Origin: Daphnia pulex
Taxonomy: Eukaryota; Arthropoda; Branchiopoda; Diplostraca; Daphniidae
DNA: 64,000 nt
Assembly: GCF_021134715.1 (NCBI RefSeq)
Contig: NC_060026.1
Span: 5,757,001-5,821,000, forward strand
Direction: 5' to 3'
Made by a program: the position numbers and the translations under genes. Shown here piece by piece: positions 51,075 through 64,000 of this stretch. The number at the start of each line of letters is the position of its first letter. The stretch's first letter is position 1. The notes under the pieces are model-generated. The model worked only from the letters and a program-made list of their open reading frames with translations. It did no database searches and had not been told where the DNA came from.

Positions 51075-51424
51075 ACAGCCTTCACCACTTCATGTGTTCT
51101 GCCTTTTGAAGCTCTAGCGCGTGTCAGCGTCTACTTAAAACGTGATGACTGAACATCGAATATCTGCAACTCTGCATCTGCAATGAATGGATTTAAGCTA
51201 TCCTATCCCTCCAGATCTTTCTGGCACTTTCTAGCTGTGAGATTCTTTATTTGACCAATAGATGGCGCCACATCTCGGGTTGACCCGCGGACCCGGCGGT
51301 TCGACCCATCACCCGCCCCGTTAAAAAAATGCCTCGATGGGTTGAGTCGGGTTGGGTTTTTTTTTCCTTTAGCCCGAACTTTGGCCCGGGCTTTCATGGC
51401 CCGGGCCACAGCCCTACCTTCAAT

Positions 51425-51825
51425 TGGTTTTCAAGGGCTTGAATGATATTCGGATTTCCTTTGACTGATGCAAGCGTTCACCGCTTTCACCAACAATATC
51501 AAATCAAATTTGTAAATATTTTCCTGCGATCCAACAGTTCATCGTTGTATAATAAAATCGCAAACGTTGATAACTCATCGTGTTATATAATTAAATTAAA
51601 TTCAAAAAGATGTCTCGCACATCAACGCAAGATGGTGTTGGAAGAATATATAATTTCTATTGCGCATAGCAGCAACGTTGTTTCGTTTCGGCAGGCAGCG
51701 AGACCACTTGGGCTGTTTTGGCAACGCTGTTCCTTTCCCTAACCTCCATATTGGAAAAGGTTTTCTCGTTGGTGACAAGGGCTAGTCTTTCGGCAAAACT
51801 TGTATAGCGTGCATATATCATAAAG
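51425..51825 (+). promoter_or_regulatory. Promoter region / 5' UTR of effete
   Basis: 400 bp between the hAT relic and the UBE2D start codon. It must contain the promoter and 5' UTR. No core element clearly recognised. Confidence 0.4.
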
Positions 51826-53113
<1,288 letters not shown>

Positions 53114-53622
53114 TGACTACGTCATTTGTTTGGCCCAGCTCTTTTTTCAAATCCCCTCACACCCCAACTTCCCCACCCATCTACTCCTTGCGATCGAAAT
53201 GAATCGAGATGTCGATGGAACTTAATTAATTCTAAATAAAAATCCTTGTGCCGTCAGTTAGTATTTTCGGTTTATTGTCGCAAAAGCTGGAATAAGTTAT
53301 CTATTGATGCTTACATAAGAAATAATGCTTGTGAATAAGCATACGAAACTGAACTTAATTATTCCCTTAGTGATGTTTTGAGTGATTGAAATTTTTATTG
53401 CTTTTAGAATTCATGGTCGAAAATGGCTTACTCAGAAAATTTTCCAATTCTCAATTGAATATTATGTAATTTCAGTAGGACCATCTGTTGCAGATTTAAA
53501 TAACCTTGAAGTGATCGTAATCGTAGGATGACAAATAAAAGCATCAGTTGCATGACGTGCGCAAAAATACTATATTGAAACAAAGTACATACATTTACAT
53601 ATACATACAAATTGTGGAATGG
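53114..53622. other. Convergent 3' region of effete and Vti1a
   Basis: 3' UTRs of two genes that point at each other. No coding sequence. Confidence 0.5.
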
Positions 53623-54552
53623 CTAAGAACTTTTCCGAAATTTAATATACAATGTAATTATAATCAAAATTACAGCAAGAATAATTAAGCCAACAAACGC
53701 AAGACGATTCTGAATAATTCTGCCAAACATGCGATTCAGCAAGCGCCCACTACGACTTAACTGTTCATCGGTTTCTCGTAGCTTATAACAAAAAAAAGTT
53801 AGCATGTTAAAATTTGAAATCAAATATTAGAGCGATGTTTTCTTAAACTTACTCTGTTCCTGGTTTTTTGAATGGTTTCCCTTTGTTGATTGAGATCAGT
53901 AAGTATGTTGTTTCCAATCTGCTCTGTTTCAATAGCAATTTGATAGCCTGCTTCTAAACGATTTCTTCCTCGTTCTAGCTTTTCACCATTACTAATCAAT
54001 AGTTGATTTTGATCATATACATCTTCTGCATCAGTGTCTCCAATTAATTCTTCTCTCTCTCCACCATTTGAAATTCTTTTACTCTTGAATTCTTTTTCTA
54101 GTCTGGAAAGTTCAACTTTGTAGCTTTCAATACGAGTACAATATTTGTTTTTTGAAGCTGTATCCAGTTCTCGAATCTCCAATTCCATCTGTTCCAACTG
54201 AAGTAAAATTAGAATATTTAAAAGTCGTGTTACATTTATCAAATATTAATGCAGAATTAATATTCTTACAATATCCTTAGTTTCTTCAAGTTCTCTTACA
54301 ATCTGTTGAATGGAACATTTCTTATCCTCCGCTGAAATGTTAGAAATAAAATTGACTAAACGGAAACATAATAAATGGAAAATTTCAATATGATTGAACC
54401 TTTAGTTATTCCATTCAGTGTTGCTGTTCTTGCAGTAATGCTTGCAGTGATGACACTTTAAAATCATAATTATTATTGAAAACTGTGAGTGAAGAAATTT
54501 TAAAATAAACATACCTGAATTGCTGTTCATAACTTTTTAACAAGGAGTCCAT
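53623..54552 (-). CDS. Vti1a: Vti1a-type Qb-SNARE
   Basis: SNARE of trans-Golgi and endosomal fusion. Exons in transcript order: 54552-54515, 54455-54400, 54331-54270, 54197-53853, 53781-53623; 219 aa, against 217 in human. The N-terminal three-helix region starts MDSLLKSYEQQFSVITA; LEQMELEIRELD marks the end of helix two. The SNARE motif runs from LERGRNRLEAGYQIAIETEQ through IGNNILTDLNQQRETIQKTR to LRETDEQLSRSG. NRLAFVGLIILAVILIIITL (about 192-213) is the C-terminal anchor. The donor after exon 2 (G/GTTCAA) is weak, but frame and family alignment require it. Confidence 0.93.
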
Positions 54553-55086
54553 TTTCGTTAACATATAGGGTATATTTACCTGTCACAAGACAACACCAGG
54601 GGTACGGCGAGACGCTACATGTAAAGTTGTAATTGTAAACATAATCCGTAAACATTTGCCAATTTAAAATGGCTGCCAAGTACTTCAAAGAATTGAGTAA
54701 TAACATAAGAAAAAAGATTTGTTGCCAGTGGTGAATTACTTTTAGAAAATTTGTTGAGTAAATCACGAAATTTATTGCAATTTATATTTAACTTATTTCG
54801 AAAGGAGACAAGAAAAGATTAATATTATTTTCCGCGACCATTTTCCATTTTTCAGTTGACTAAAACTTTTATTTGCTACTTGGCAACAGCGAACGTTGTT
54901 CTCTTCGTCAAGTAAAGTCTTTCTCTTAGAGCTCCTTTTCACTTCGGGCTTGGATTCGAAAGGTATTTTTAAATATCAATGTACATCCATATCTCCTTGA
55001 AACTATTTTTCAGATTAAATATTGTAATGTGAACTAGTGTTCGTTTTGAACTAAATGGTCCAACCTTTTTGTTGATTTTAGGTAAA
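54553..55086. promoter_or_regulatory. Divergent promoter of Vti1a (-) and RpL34 (+)
   Basis: 534 bp separates the two start codons. A 5'TOP-like pyrimidine tract (CTCCTTTTC, about 54932-54940) is a likely RpL34 transcription start. A non-coding exon would end at about 54962 (GAAAG/GTATTT) and splice to an acceptor ending 55081, five bases before the RpL34 ATG. The distance between the two transcription starts is then under 0.4 kb. Confidence 0.5.
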
Positions 55087-55676
55087 ATGGCTCAACGTTT
55101 AACTTATCGGAGGCGCCTCTCCTACAACACCGCTAGCAACCAGCGACGCATGTAAGATTGTCATACATTAATTAGATGTCTAGATTAGAGATAGAATTGA
55201 TCAGTTGAGTGAAAGCGATTTTTAATGATAATTTTCTAAATGTTCAACACTTTTATGTGAAGTGTCAACAATACCTACAACTTATTGTTATGAACTTGTG
55301 ATAATATTTTTATGTTTTCAGTGTGAGAACCCCAGGTGGTCGCCTTGTATATCAATACAAAAAGAAGCAAAGGAAGATTCCCAAATGTGGTATGTGCAAG
55401 ACTACACTCAGAGGTATCCGACCAGCAAGAGCTCATGAGCGAAAAAGAATGTCACTGAGACAAAAGAAAGTCTACCGTGCCTATGGTGGATGTCTTTGTC
55501 ACAGCTGTGTCAGAGAGAAGTATGTTGTGCTCAGTACATTTTTAAATTGGTGTTTCTAACATGTTTTCCTTAATTTCAGGATTGTGAGGGCGTTCTTGAT
55601 TGAAGAGCAGAAAATAGTAGCCAAAGTACTGAAGGCTCAGCAGGCTGCTGTTAAATCTTCTAAAGGCAAAGTTTAA
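55087..55676 (+). CDS. RpL34: Ribosomal protein L34 (eL34)
   Basis: 60S ribosomal subunit protein. Exons 55087-55151, 55322-55519 and 55580-55676 join to 119 aa, against about 117 in human. It begins MAQRLTYRRRLSYNTASNQR, with RTPGGRLVYQYKKK and the zinc-ribbon cysteines in KCGMCK and CLCHSCVREK. The C-terminus is helical and basic (EEQKIVAKVLKAQQAAVKSS). A preceding non-coding exon with a TOP-like start fits translationally regulated ribosomal protein genes. Confidence 0.96.
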
Positions 55677-57889
55677 ATGTCCTCCAATGAAGTGTGGGTG
55701 GATTTTAATACACCTTGCATCATGTGGTATTATTGTATTTGTGTTTCTCACTGTCAAAAGGTGTCCCCTTCATGGCTCGCTTGAAATTATTTAAGCTTTA
55801 GGATAATGTGTTCTGTGCATCCGACTAGTTTTTTTTTTTTTTCGGATTAGAAGTTGGATTGATAAATTTAGGTTTAACAATCTTAGCGCTAGTTTACAGC
55901 TGTAACCTAGCGTCAGCCTATTTCACCAAGAGGTTAACATTTATTCTTTTGCTGAAACAACCAATTAGACAGGATGTCCTTACATACTACTAGAAATTAA
56001 AATAATGTCAACTATTTACTAAATTAATTAAATGATTAAATCAAAATAAAACTACTTGGCTGTTGTTTCCAAGGCGGTTCAGAAATTTATTTTAAGAAAC
56101 GCCGTGCAGGTCATAGTTTTAAAATCACAGTAAAATTATTCATTGGGCTTGCTAGATTGCTGGAAAGACAAATTTAATCTTGTAGTTTCGTAACATGATG
56201 CGTTCCTACGGTTCCTAACAGGTTCTATAATATTAAATCCGTTAAACCAATCACAACACACATTAAATTGATGCTATCAACCTTGTCCGCTACGACGGGG
56301 GTTATTTTATTTTTTCAATTGCGCCGAATTTGCCAGTTTAAAAGCTAAGTCATCACGACGACCATGGCATAGCTTCTTTATTTTTTTTTACTACTGGAAA
56401 ACTAGCGTAGCTGTGTTCGCAAGTTTTCGGATTTTCGTAATCACTTGTCCGGTGATCGGTACTGTTCAGTAAAATCATTAATTGAAGGAGTTCATTCATT
56501 TTCCGTTGCAACTACTTGTTCGGATGGTGTGCTCATTTCCCAGACGTCGCGGTTATCTATGGAGATCCTTTTAAAAGTGGGCAATGGCTGCAAACGCTGC
56601 GTTTATAGTCTCAGTTGACAAATCATTAAGTATTCTATGAATATGAGGTAGATAACGATGGAAAGTAAGCCCTAATATTTTTTAGAAACTGGGACATTCG
56701 CGTATGTCCAGCTATTTCAGACAACTAATTTTTAACTCCATGTTTGGATTGGACGATGGATTGGAAGACATTGAAATTGGAAGGAAGGAAATTGAATTGG
56801 AGGACTCCTTTACGTTCACAGAATCATAGTTTCATCTGTCCGCGTTCAGAGATTTTTCATGTCAGAATACCCCCAAGATCAAGTATAGCACGTTCTTGCT
56901 TTCGTAGGACTTAAACCTACCGCCGTGCATCGTCGCACAAAAGAGCCTTTAAAAAAATAATCATACATTCACAGATTGTTATTATAACTTCATTCTTCTT
57001 CATTCGTAATTCATTCGAATTTCCCTTCCTAGATGGCGAAAATATCGAGCTATTACTGGCTCGGTTGAAAACATCTCGTACTCGTACTCGTACGTAAACT
57101 CGTATTACAAAAACAAGATTAAATGACTAAAATGAGCCATCTAATTGCGGGATTGAACTTAGTTAATGCAAAAATTATTTTCCGCGTTAATACAAATTAT
57201 AAATAAATTTAAAATGGATAACGTAATTGTATTTATAAACATTATTAATTCATTATTTGGAATGTCATCATTAATTTAAAATTGAAAACCCTCTGCAAAC
57301 TGCGCAATAATATCCCGAGCAGAATTTTTCCTATGAATTTTGTAGAAAAAATGCATTTTTCGAATGGATTTACTGTTTGAAATCAATTTTGAAAATGTAA
57401 AAGAGACACGTGCATTCTGCACTTGTTTACACTATTTTACAATAAAGTAACTATATAAATGTTCATTAAAAATGCGTTCGAAGATCCCATCAAAATCAGC
57501 AATTAATCTGTAAGGGAATACCGGCTACATGCATATTTATGACGCTTATGGCGATGTTTAAAGAGTATAATGATAACAGAAAAGACAAAGAGATGTTTTA
57601 CTCCGGGATTCTCAAATGTATTGTCCTATTGCTTAAACTGAAACGTCATAAAATTCTTAAATGAGCAATGAAATGAGCAATTAAACACGGGATGTACTTG
57701 AGGAATCAATAACTGCTTAACACAGATGACCTGTAGACAAAAAAATGTTATTGAGCATATAGCGAGCGATAAATCAATAATTTTTGTGGTGTAGGTACAA
57801 CGTACTTGTACATAAACCGCTAATTTAGTTCAAAATTCAGGATGGCGTTGTACAGTTCTGCCATTCTGCTGTCTACAGCGAGTTGGGTT
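55677..57889. other. Intergenic, no gene seen
   Basis: 2.2 kb AT-rich. The left part includes the RpL34 3' UTR. A short CTCGTA repeat occurs at about 57077-57102. No coding exons recognised. Confidence 0.45.
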
Positions 57890-58956
57890 TTACGATCGGC
57901 TCTGTGCCCTTCTACCTCGTCTGGGACTTCGATTTGATTCAATTCTTTGTTTTTTAACTCGAACGACGAAGATGCGACGAGCGCTTTGGATGGTTCCTAT
58001 TAGCTCTTTGAAGTCCACTTTAGGTGCCTTATTGTTGATTTCCCGTATGATGTTAATAATAACTAATAAAAAATATATTATCAATAACAAGTTATGTGAG
58101 GACTTGAGGGAAAAACTAACCTCCCATAACTGCAATCAGATTGGTCAGATGACCGAATCCTGGACGCCTGTCGTTTCCTCTTTTTTTCCATTGAATCTTT
58201 GATCACAATGAATTGGTGAAGAGTTTGCTCATCAACATCTTCGATATTTGATCGCGAGATGACATGGTTTTCAAGATTTTTGAAAAAAAGGCACACTATA
58301 TTTTAAACAAATTGCATGGTAAGGTTAGAGTAAACATATAGGTGCTTTTATAAAATACAGCCAATCTTACCATTGCAATCGATAGATCGTTGTTGGCTAA
58401 AGCCGAATCGAGATCTTCAATTTGGTTGTAGTGTTGAAGGGGCAGCTTCACATTAGATGTCACAAATTTTTCATAGTGGTGGAAGTGCTCCAATATAACG
58501 TCCCCAACAGTCAAATCGGCACTCTGCTGCCCGCTATTTCGTCGACCGCTACTTTTAAGTCGACTTGAAAAGGAGTTATCTGTAAATGAACAATATAATG
58601 ATGAATCATGACCAGCGCTTTAATATAATGAAATATGACACGGTTACAACCTGGTCACGAAGGATAAAGAGATGTTTGATGTGGAATAAATGGGCGTCTA
58701 GGCTTGTTTTGTGTGTCATAATGTGTCACGCAGCATTTGCCAGTGAACATAAGCTGCCACTAGAACTTCCTTTGAATTCCTTTTAGCATGCACAGAGAGT
58801 TAGAGTAAATCCAAAACTTTCTCGACATCTTAAATTTTCAACTTTACCTGGGAAAGTTCTTGGTATGTCGAACGATCAACAGAACTTTAAAGTTTGGCAC
58901 AACAAGGCTCTTCTCAAAAGGGTTTTACCACATTTCGTGCTAATAGGCCAGTGAAT
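57890..58956 (-). pseudogene. DUF4806-like gene with in-frame TGA codons
   Basis: Exons in transcript order: 58956-58848, 58579-58371, 58295-58121, 58062-57890. Phases fit at every junction. The core reads KLPLQHYNQIEDLDSALAN, then SIAMCAFFSKILKTMSSRDQ, ISKMLMSKLFTNSL, SKIQWKKRGNDRRPGFGHLT and VIINIIREINNKAPKVDFKE. The order of features (leucine-proline start, helix, a W/KRG turn, then a helix with charged end) resembles the DUF4806 domain found in many arthropod proteins of unknown role. A TGA at 58203-58205 interrupts the domain just before SKIQW, and another TGA lies in the 5' exon (58876-58878). Good splice sites but two stops suggest a recent pseudogene. Family assignment is from memory of the domain pattern. 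Confidence 0.45.
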
Positions 58957-61900
58957 CTGAAAAGAACAAAAAAAGGAAATCATAATGAGAATCTATCTGT
59001 AAAAGTTGCAGTACTACTAAGTTATGCACCAATGAATATTTTGGATCAAGAACCTCCGATAGTTCACTAAAGACCGGCTTCTGGAGGGAAAGTATTGTGC
59101 CAAAAAAAATCGGCAACAAGACCAAATTTAGACTGGAGCTAATAGTTAGCAATACCAGGATTCCACACCATCAACACACGTGAAATTCAATAGATCTCAC
59201 ATGGGAAGCAAAATGTGGCAGCCAGCGAGTAAACTAATATGAACAAACATTCCCAGAAATTAAGATCCAAGAAAGAGGATGGGGGACAATCGAGGAGTAT
59301 TCCTTGCTGGCATCAGCATGGCTAGCATGTTTTCAGTCAGAATCTAAACAAAGCACAAATGAAATAAATAAAATGCCGTAATAAACAGACAAATGAGCAT
59401 ACATTTGACACACAATGATTAGGTAATGGAGGAATACCAGCATAAAGCAATTAGATTGGGATGTTGCGTGCTCTGTGAAAAATATGTATTACATTAATGA
59501 CAATATATAAATTAAGAAAGCATACCAATCTTCACCTTTTCTAGGCAGCACATTGGAATGTTTACAATGTGTCACTAACTCCATGATAAAATAGCTTGCC
59601 AACACTCTGTGTATGTATTCGAGTCAACACTTTGGTCCAGATCCTGATTTGACAGATAGCCAGTGCTGCCACTTCTGAAATAGCAAAGTCGTGCAGGGTT
59701 GCCTAAAAAGTCCCGAAAATCCGTCCGTTTTTTTTTTTTTTTTAAATCCTGCACTTTATCTTGCACGATTATCTTCAAAATCCCGCAAAATCTTGCAAAA
59801 AACAACAAAAAACCCGCATAAATCTCACACGATCCAACATAATTTCCTAGTTATCCTAGTATATTTGAAGTCTTTTCTTGTCAGACAGATGACAGTAAAA
59901 CATTATTCTGATACTGTTGACCGACAGTTAAAAGCTAACGACGGGAGACGGTGATGAAAGTTTTAAATTAAAATCTCGAGTTTCCAACGCTACCATTAGT
60001 TAATGGTGGCACTGGCTTTTTTTTAAGGCGTCTTTAACCATCCCTTCAGGAACTTCGATGGATGCGCTTGAAGCTTGTTTGTTTTTCAACCATTTCTGCG
60101 CCAATATAAGACTGGAGAGGGACACATTGCGCTGAGAAACGGTCGAAGAAAAACAGTAAAGTAGTTTTGTCTGGGAAAATACGCAAGAAAGCATTCTTAG
60201 TTTGCATTTTTGAAATCTATATGCTGTACATGTTTTACAAAGACGAGAGGCATAAGGTGCATCTGCATTTCTGTAGTTAATGCAACGACCAAAGTAGAGT
60301 TAGTAATACAGTCATATGTATCGGTGAAGAGGTTAGCGCACAGCGTTTCTGTTCTTAAAGTCAAAGGTACACCCCTAGTCACAGACATAATTTTATCGTC
60401 GAATAACGTTGAACAACCTGTTAATCTAACAACAGTCGGCGGTTGCGAAGGTAACTACGGTTACTTCGTATGAAGCGTTTCTCAACTTATAAGTAGCTAA
60501 GTAGCCCTCTTTTGAACGAGTGTATGTTAATATCTTAAAGTATTTATTACACACATTTGCCATTAAACTTTCCAAATTTTATTCGTCTTTTTCACATCAA
60601 GAAAAACGCGAAAATGAACGGTTTCCCAACAGTTAAAATATTCATTTTTTTACTATTTTTCCAAACGCAATGGTTCTTGGACAGAAAGATTCTGCTCGGG
60701 ATAAGCTGTTTACCATTAGGATTAGCATTACATTTAGCATTACATAGCTGTTTACCATTACATTTAGCATTAAGATTACCGTCGCATTTACAAAAAAAAG
60801 TGGCACGAACGGCTTCCCATACCCAGCCACCAAATTTTTAAGGTCTACCCACGGATTCTATGCCGAAGCATGTTTCAATAAGGACCCTGCGGCATTTAAA
60901 GTTATATAAAGAATAAGGCCGGGGACGTATTAGGTTCTGCTTGCTATCCGCAAGGAGTGTCAATGTCCAATCACGAACCAAAACCTTGTAAATCTCCTAA
61001 ATGGAAGGAAATTTCGTCGTTCTTTAAGTTTCTTTTTCGGATGTAGTTAGTATAGTACAAAAAATGGTCTGGGATTTGGTTCTCCTTGAGTTGTGCATTG
61101 ATTGTTAACTAGATTTGTTTAAATCCGTAACTGTTTAAGTGGCGATTTTTTCTGTCAAATACGTAAAACACTGAGACTAACGAGTCTTTAATAAAAATAC
61201 AACTAATTGCAAGACAAATTGGTCGCAGCGATTTTTTAGATTTTCTGAAACCAGTTTTAATCTGTTTTTTTGTCCTTACATGATTTGTCTTCACTATAAA
61301 TTGTTTTGGCGACAGTTAAATCAATGGCAAAAAACAGGCAGTCAATTTGGCAAAGTAGTGCTTAGCCTACCATTAGTAACAAGTAACGAAGACGACTGCA
61401 AAAGATGTTTCGAATTAGGTCGAATGCGAGAGCATAGAAAGCAAATTTCCCACAAAATTTTCTAAACCGTAAAGTTTTTTTTTACTAACAGATAGCCTAC
61501 AGTATTTCGTTTTGGCCTTTTTCTCGGAGACAGCACAATTTCCGACAATTTCCCGACAATTAATATAAAGTTGCTTCGCGAAGGGAATCAGAATAGCAAA
61601 GAAAGTGCATAGTGAACCTGTTTTGAGCACGATCGAATAGTTCCGTTGCTATTCCTATTTTTTTTCCTATTCACTAGCGAGGCGTGTCATAATAGTAGAA
61701 ACCTCCCGAAGGCTGACTAGCGGCGCTATTTGTCTTCCTTAAGGAAGTTAAGAAAATCTTCTAGGCATTCCAGCAATACTGGCAGTTGAGTGTTGTATAT
61801 CCAGCAGTAAACAGCTCCGGTTCCACAAAAGTCCTTTTTATTTTACAAGTGTCAAAGTTTCTTCAAAGTTTCTCTGCTATTTCAGCATTTTGAATCATAA

Positions 61901-62528
61901 AAAAGCAGCTCGACGGGAACATGTCTATCTATCAAGTAACACAATTTTTTTTAACCGAGAGATTAACAATCAGATTTCTAATTTACGAAGCAAGTCAGAA
62001 TTTTGGTTAAGTTAAATATTTTTCCAGTAAACGGCAGTAAGAATCTTGGTTGTACCTAAGAATCAGGTTATACCTATATACTGTATGTAGTACAACATAA
62101 TGTAGGCTACGTACGTTGCAAAGTCTAAATGCTCTATGTAGACTGAAAATGTAAACTGAAAGTTTGGTGATATTTTTTGAAACCAATTGATCAACGTAGA
62201 ACGCTAAGAACACTAAGTGATTCTGCCATTCTGTCGCTACAGTTACGATTTACGAACATTTCTGAGCAATGTAAGTTGAAGAAAAAGTAGGACGTTGGGG
62301 GAAAAATCTAAATGATGAGAAAAATTCAATTGTTACACATAGATTTTAACATTTATTTTGAAGATCAAATATTTTTTTGGGTGAATATTACGCATTATTA
62401 GCGGAAACAGTTCTACTTCTCATAAGCATTTCAACTAAGTATAGTTCTACGTGGTTTCATGTTTACACCGATCCGTTTTTCTCTTGTGAACAAAACAGAA
62501 AAGGTCGCTGGGAAACTGCTATTCCTTG
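58957..62528. other. Gene-poor region
   Basis: No supported gene. Noted: T-run at about 59731-59743 beside repeated TCCCGCAAAATC / TCTTGC motifs (59690-59830), and a short imperfect tandem repeat (60706-60779). An 87-codon frame at 60210-60473 has no family match I recognise. Confidence 0.4.
60706..60779 (+). repeat. Short imperfect tandem repeat
   Basis: AGCTGTTTACCATTA occurs at about 60706 and 60748, with TTAGCATTACAT-type units between and after them. Small satellite-like duplication. Confidence 0.5.
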
Positions 62529-62911
62529 ATGCTGACTGCAATAGTTCTGTTGGCGACAGTGAGTCATGCAGCGAGCCAGCGCGTTTCCATCGTGGAGCGT
62601 CTCAAAGCACTGGACAAAGGAATACGCCAAGGATTGCAGCGTCAAAAAACTGAATTACCTATTTTTACACCTATTTCACCCCAAGATGATCTTCCTTTGA
62701 AAAGTGTAATTTACGATCAAGAGCAGCAAGAAACGGCCACCCATTCGCAGCAAACAGCGGTCAACACCCTCATGCCAGTGTTAGGCCCTAAACCGGCTGA
62801 GCAGATAAATCAAAAGGCTGAGTTGCAACAGTTGGGCGTTTCGCCAGAAGATGCTGATGGAACTTCAGATTTAGTTCGTCAACTTACGGAAAGTTTTGAA
62901 GAAGAAGACGA
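62529..62911 (+). CDS. Secreted protein, first coding exon(s), 3' part uncertain
   Basis: The ATG at 62529 begins a clear signal peptide (MLTAIVLLATVSHAASQ). This is followed by a hydrophilic, Gln/Glu-rich region: VERLKALDKGIRQGLQRQK, then QQETATHSQQTAVNTLMPVL and DLVRQLTESFEEEDE. The frame stays open past a donor at GACGAG/GTAAAA (exon end 62911), which is where I end it. A possible next exon after an acceptor ending about 63209 reads VTASAESNEIFCYCGVYS in the same phase; its acceptor lacks a good pyrimidine tract. I do not recognise the protein. An extracellular role follows from the signal peptide only. Confidence 0.5.
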
Positions 62912-64000
62912 GGTAAAAATTTATCCAGAGCTTTTTAAAATAAATAGCGCCACGACGTTTTGCTTTAAACTTATGGGTCGCTTTGAAAGATAAATTTTGT
63001 TCCAACGAAAATCCGAATTAAACTAAATAACGTTTTTCAGTCATCAAAATATGGCCGTTTTGGGACAACAGTTAAAATGCATAAACCCATCCTTTCCACA
63101 CAGAAATTTGAAATGTAAAGTAGGCTATGGATGACCGATGACTGAATGTGGAGGGAGGGGGCTAGCCACTCATAATTGATTCAGCCATCAATCGATCGAT
63201 TGCCGCAGGTGACCGCCTCGGCGGAATCCAATGAAATATTCTGCTACTGCGGTGTATATTCCCGTAATAAGAAAATGGGCATTGATTCTTTTACAGTATT
63301 GTTGCCCTTGTAAGAAATGGCTATCCGCAATTTTCCAAATCAAACGATTTAGGGTCTTCGGATTTTATGAGTGGATTCAAAACAAACAAATGAAAAAAAA
63401 AAAAAAAAAAAAAGACTGGCGAGGAAATTCAATGAGGGCGTAGTTGATTAATTCTACAACAGTTTGGACACCAAACTCGAAATCCAAAGAAATCGAATTC
63501 AACAGATTAGGTATATCAAGGGAGCAAACCGAATTGGCGAAGAACTAAAACGTAGAAACGAAATGAATAAATACGGTAGCAAACTACGTTGCATTGAATA
63601 AAAGCAATCTAGGCAAATGAAGCAACGGCAGAGTGACGATCCCACCAACAACTATCTACCGTTCCAACCCATGTCCATTTGCTTCATTCGTTTTTGTTGG
63701 AGGAACATTTCTTTGTTTCTTTGTTACACTGATTCTATTCGGAGTGCTTCTGAAAAAATATTTGACTTCCGTTTCGTCTATATGAGCTTGAACTTTAATC
63801 TTGATAAACCCCCAGGTCGCCACGCACATCAAACTAGCTTATTAGCTTATTATAAAGCTTAAATTCCTGCAGTAGTTTGAATACGAAATCATCAACCTGT
63901 CCGATATCGTTCTTACGATTTTACAAATGTCTAAAGATTGACTGTTGAACACAAAAAAGTATTAAAAAATAGAAAAATAACAAACATAAACAGAAATAAC
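62912..64000. other. Right end of window, no firm gene
   Basis: May contain further exons of the secreted-protein gene (candidate 63210-63262). It contains an A-run of about 20 at 63394-63413 and several short frames without recognisable motifs. Confidence 0.35.

Larger units (their letters stand above)
50164..51424 (-). mobile_element. hAT-family DNA transposon relic with 8-bp TSD
   Basis: The direct repeat CCTTCAAT occurs at 50164-50171 and 51417-51424, an 8-bp target-site duplication as made by hAT transposases. The element (50172-51416, 1245 bp) starts TAGGACTGTGGCCCGG and ends with the near complement CCGGGCCACAGCCCTA. Sub-terminal GGCCCGGGCCAACCCATGGG-like and CGGGTT motifs recur on both ends in opposite orientation. 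The minus strand carries two transposase fragments. Most of the catalytic region is missing, so this is an internally deleted, non-autonomous copy. Confidence 0.88.

Noticed and set aside
58876-58878. TGA recoding as selenocysteine
   Set aside because: No SECIS-like evidence or selenoprotein family match; pseudogenisation is simpler.
60210-60473. 87-codon plus-strand frame
   Set aside because: No domain or exon borders I can support; reported only within the gene-poor stretch.
60642-60833. Val/Leu/Met-rich minus-strand frame
   Set aside because: Translation of a small tandem repeat, not a membrane protein gene.

Overview
This is a eukaryotic, arthropod window. Genes are split by many short GT-AG introns (most about 60-120 bp), coding exons sit in AT-rich non-coding DNA, and the predicted proteins read best against arthropod families (sulfateless, squid, Spitz-type EGF ligand, germ cell-less, H2A.Z). 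The compact intron pattern, the DIRS retroelement and the family mix suggest a branchiopod crustacean such as Daphnia. That assignment is inference, not something the sequence proves. All exon limits were read by eye from splice consensus and frame continuity.

Layout, left to right. 36-4408 (+): heparan sulfate N-deacetylase/N-sulfotransferase (sulfateless/NDST), 18 exons. 4409-8062: no gene, but a 0.54-kb foldback element at about 5008-5546. 8063-10718 (-): acyl-CoA delta-9 desaturase. 10719-13899: no coding gene seen. 13906-15123 (+): unc-119. 15746-18104 (+): germ cell-less (BTB). 18473-19483 (-): histone H2A.Z, convergent with germ cell-less. 20613-23215 (+): squid/hrp40-type hnRNP. 23440-26208: an internally deleted DIRS tyrosine-recombinase retrotransposon on the minus strand, with inverted terminal repeats and an internal complementary region. 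26209-about 39800: a 13-kb gene-poor stretch with one orphan aldo-keto-reductase-like exon. About 39.8-48.4 kb (+): a Spitz/Keren-type membrane-anchored EGFR ligand with large 5' introns. 50164-51424: a 1.2-kb hAT relic with an intact 8-bp target-site duplication. 51826-53113 (+): UBE2D/effete ubiquitin-conjugating enzyme. 53623-54552 (-): Vti1a SNARE. 55087-55676 (+): ribosomal protein L34, divergent from Vti1a. 57890-58956 (-): a decayed DUF4806-like gene with in-frame TGA codons. 62529-62911 (+): the first coding exon of an unrecognised secreted protein. The rest of 59-64 kb is gene-poor.

The genes are ordinary independent eukaryotic loci, not an operon or island. Two adjacencies are worth noting. 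unc-119, a carrier of N-myristoylated proteins, lies 0.6 kb upstream of germ cell-less, whose N-terminus looks myristoylatable. RpL34 and Vti1a share a divergent promoter region of about 0.4 kb. I found no CRISPR array, operon, rRNA or convincing tRNA. The most structured non-gene objects are the DIRS element, the hAT relic and the foldback element. I saw no clear case for an undescribed multi-gene system.
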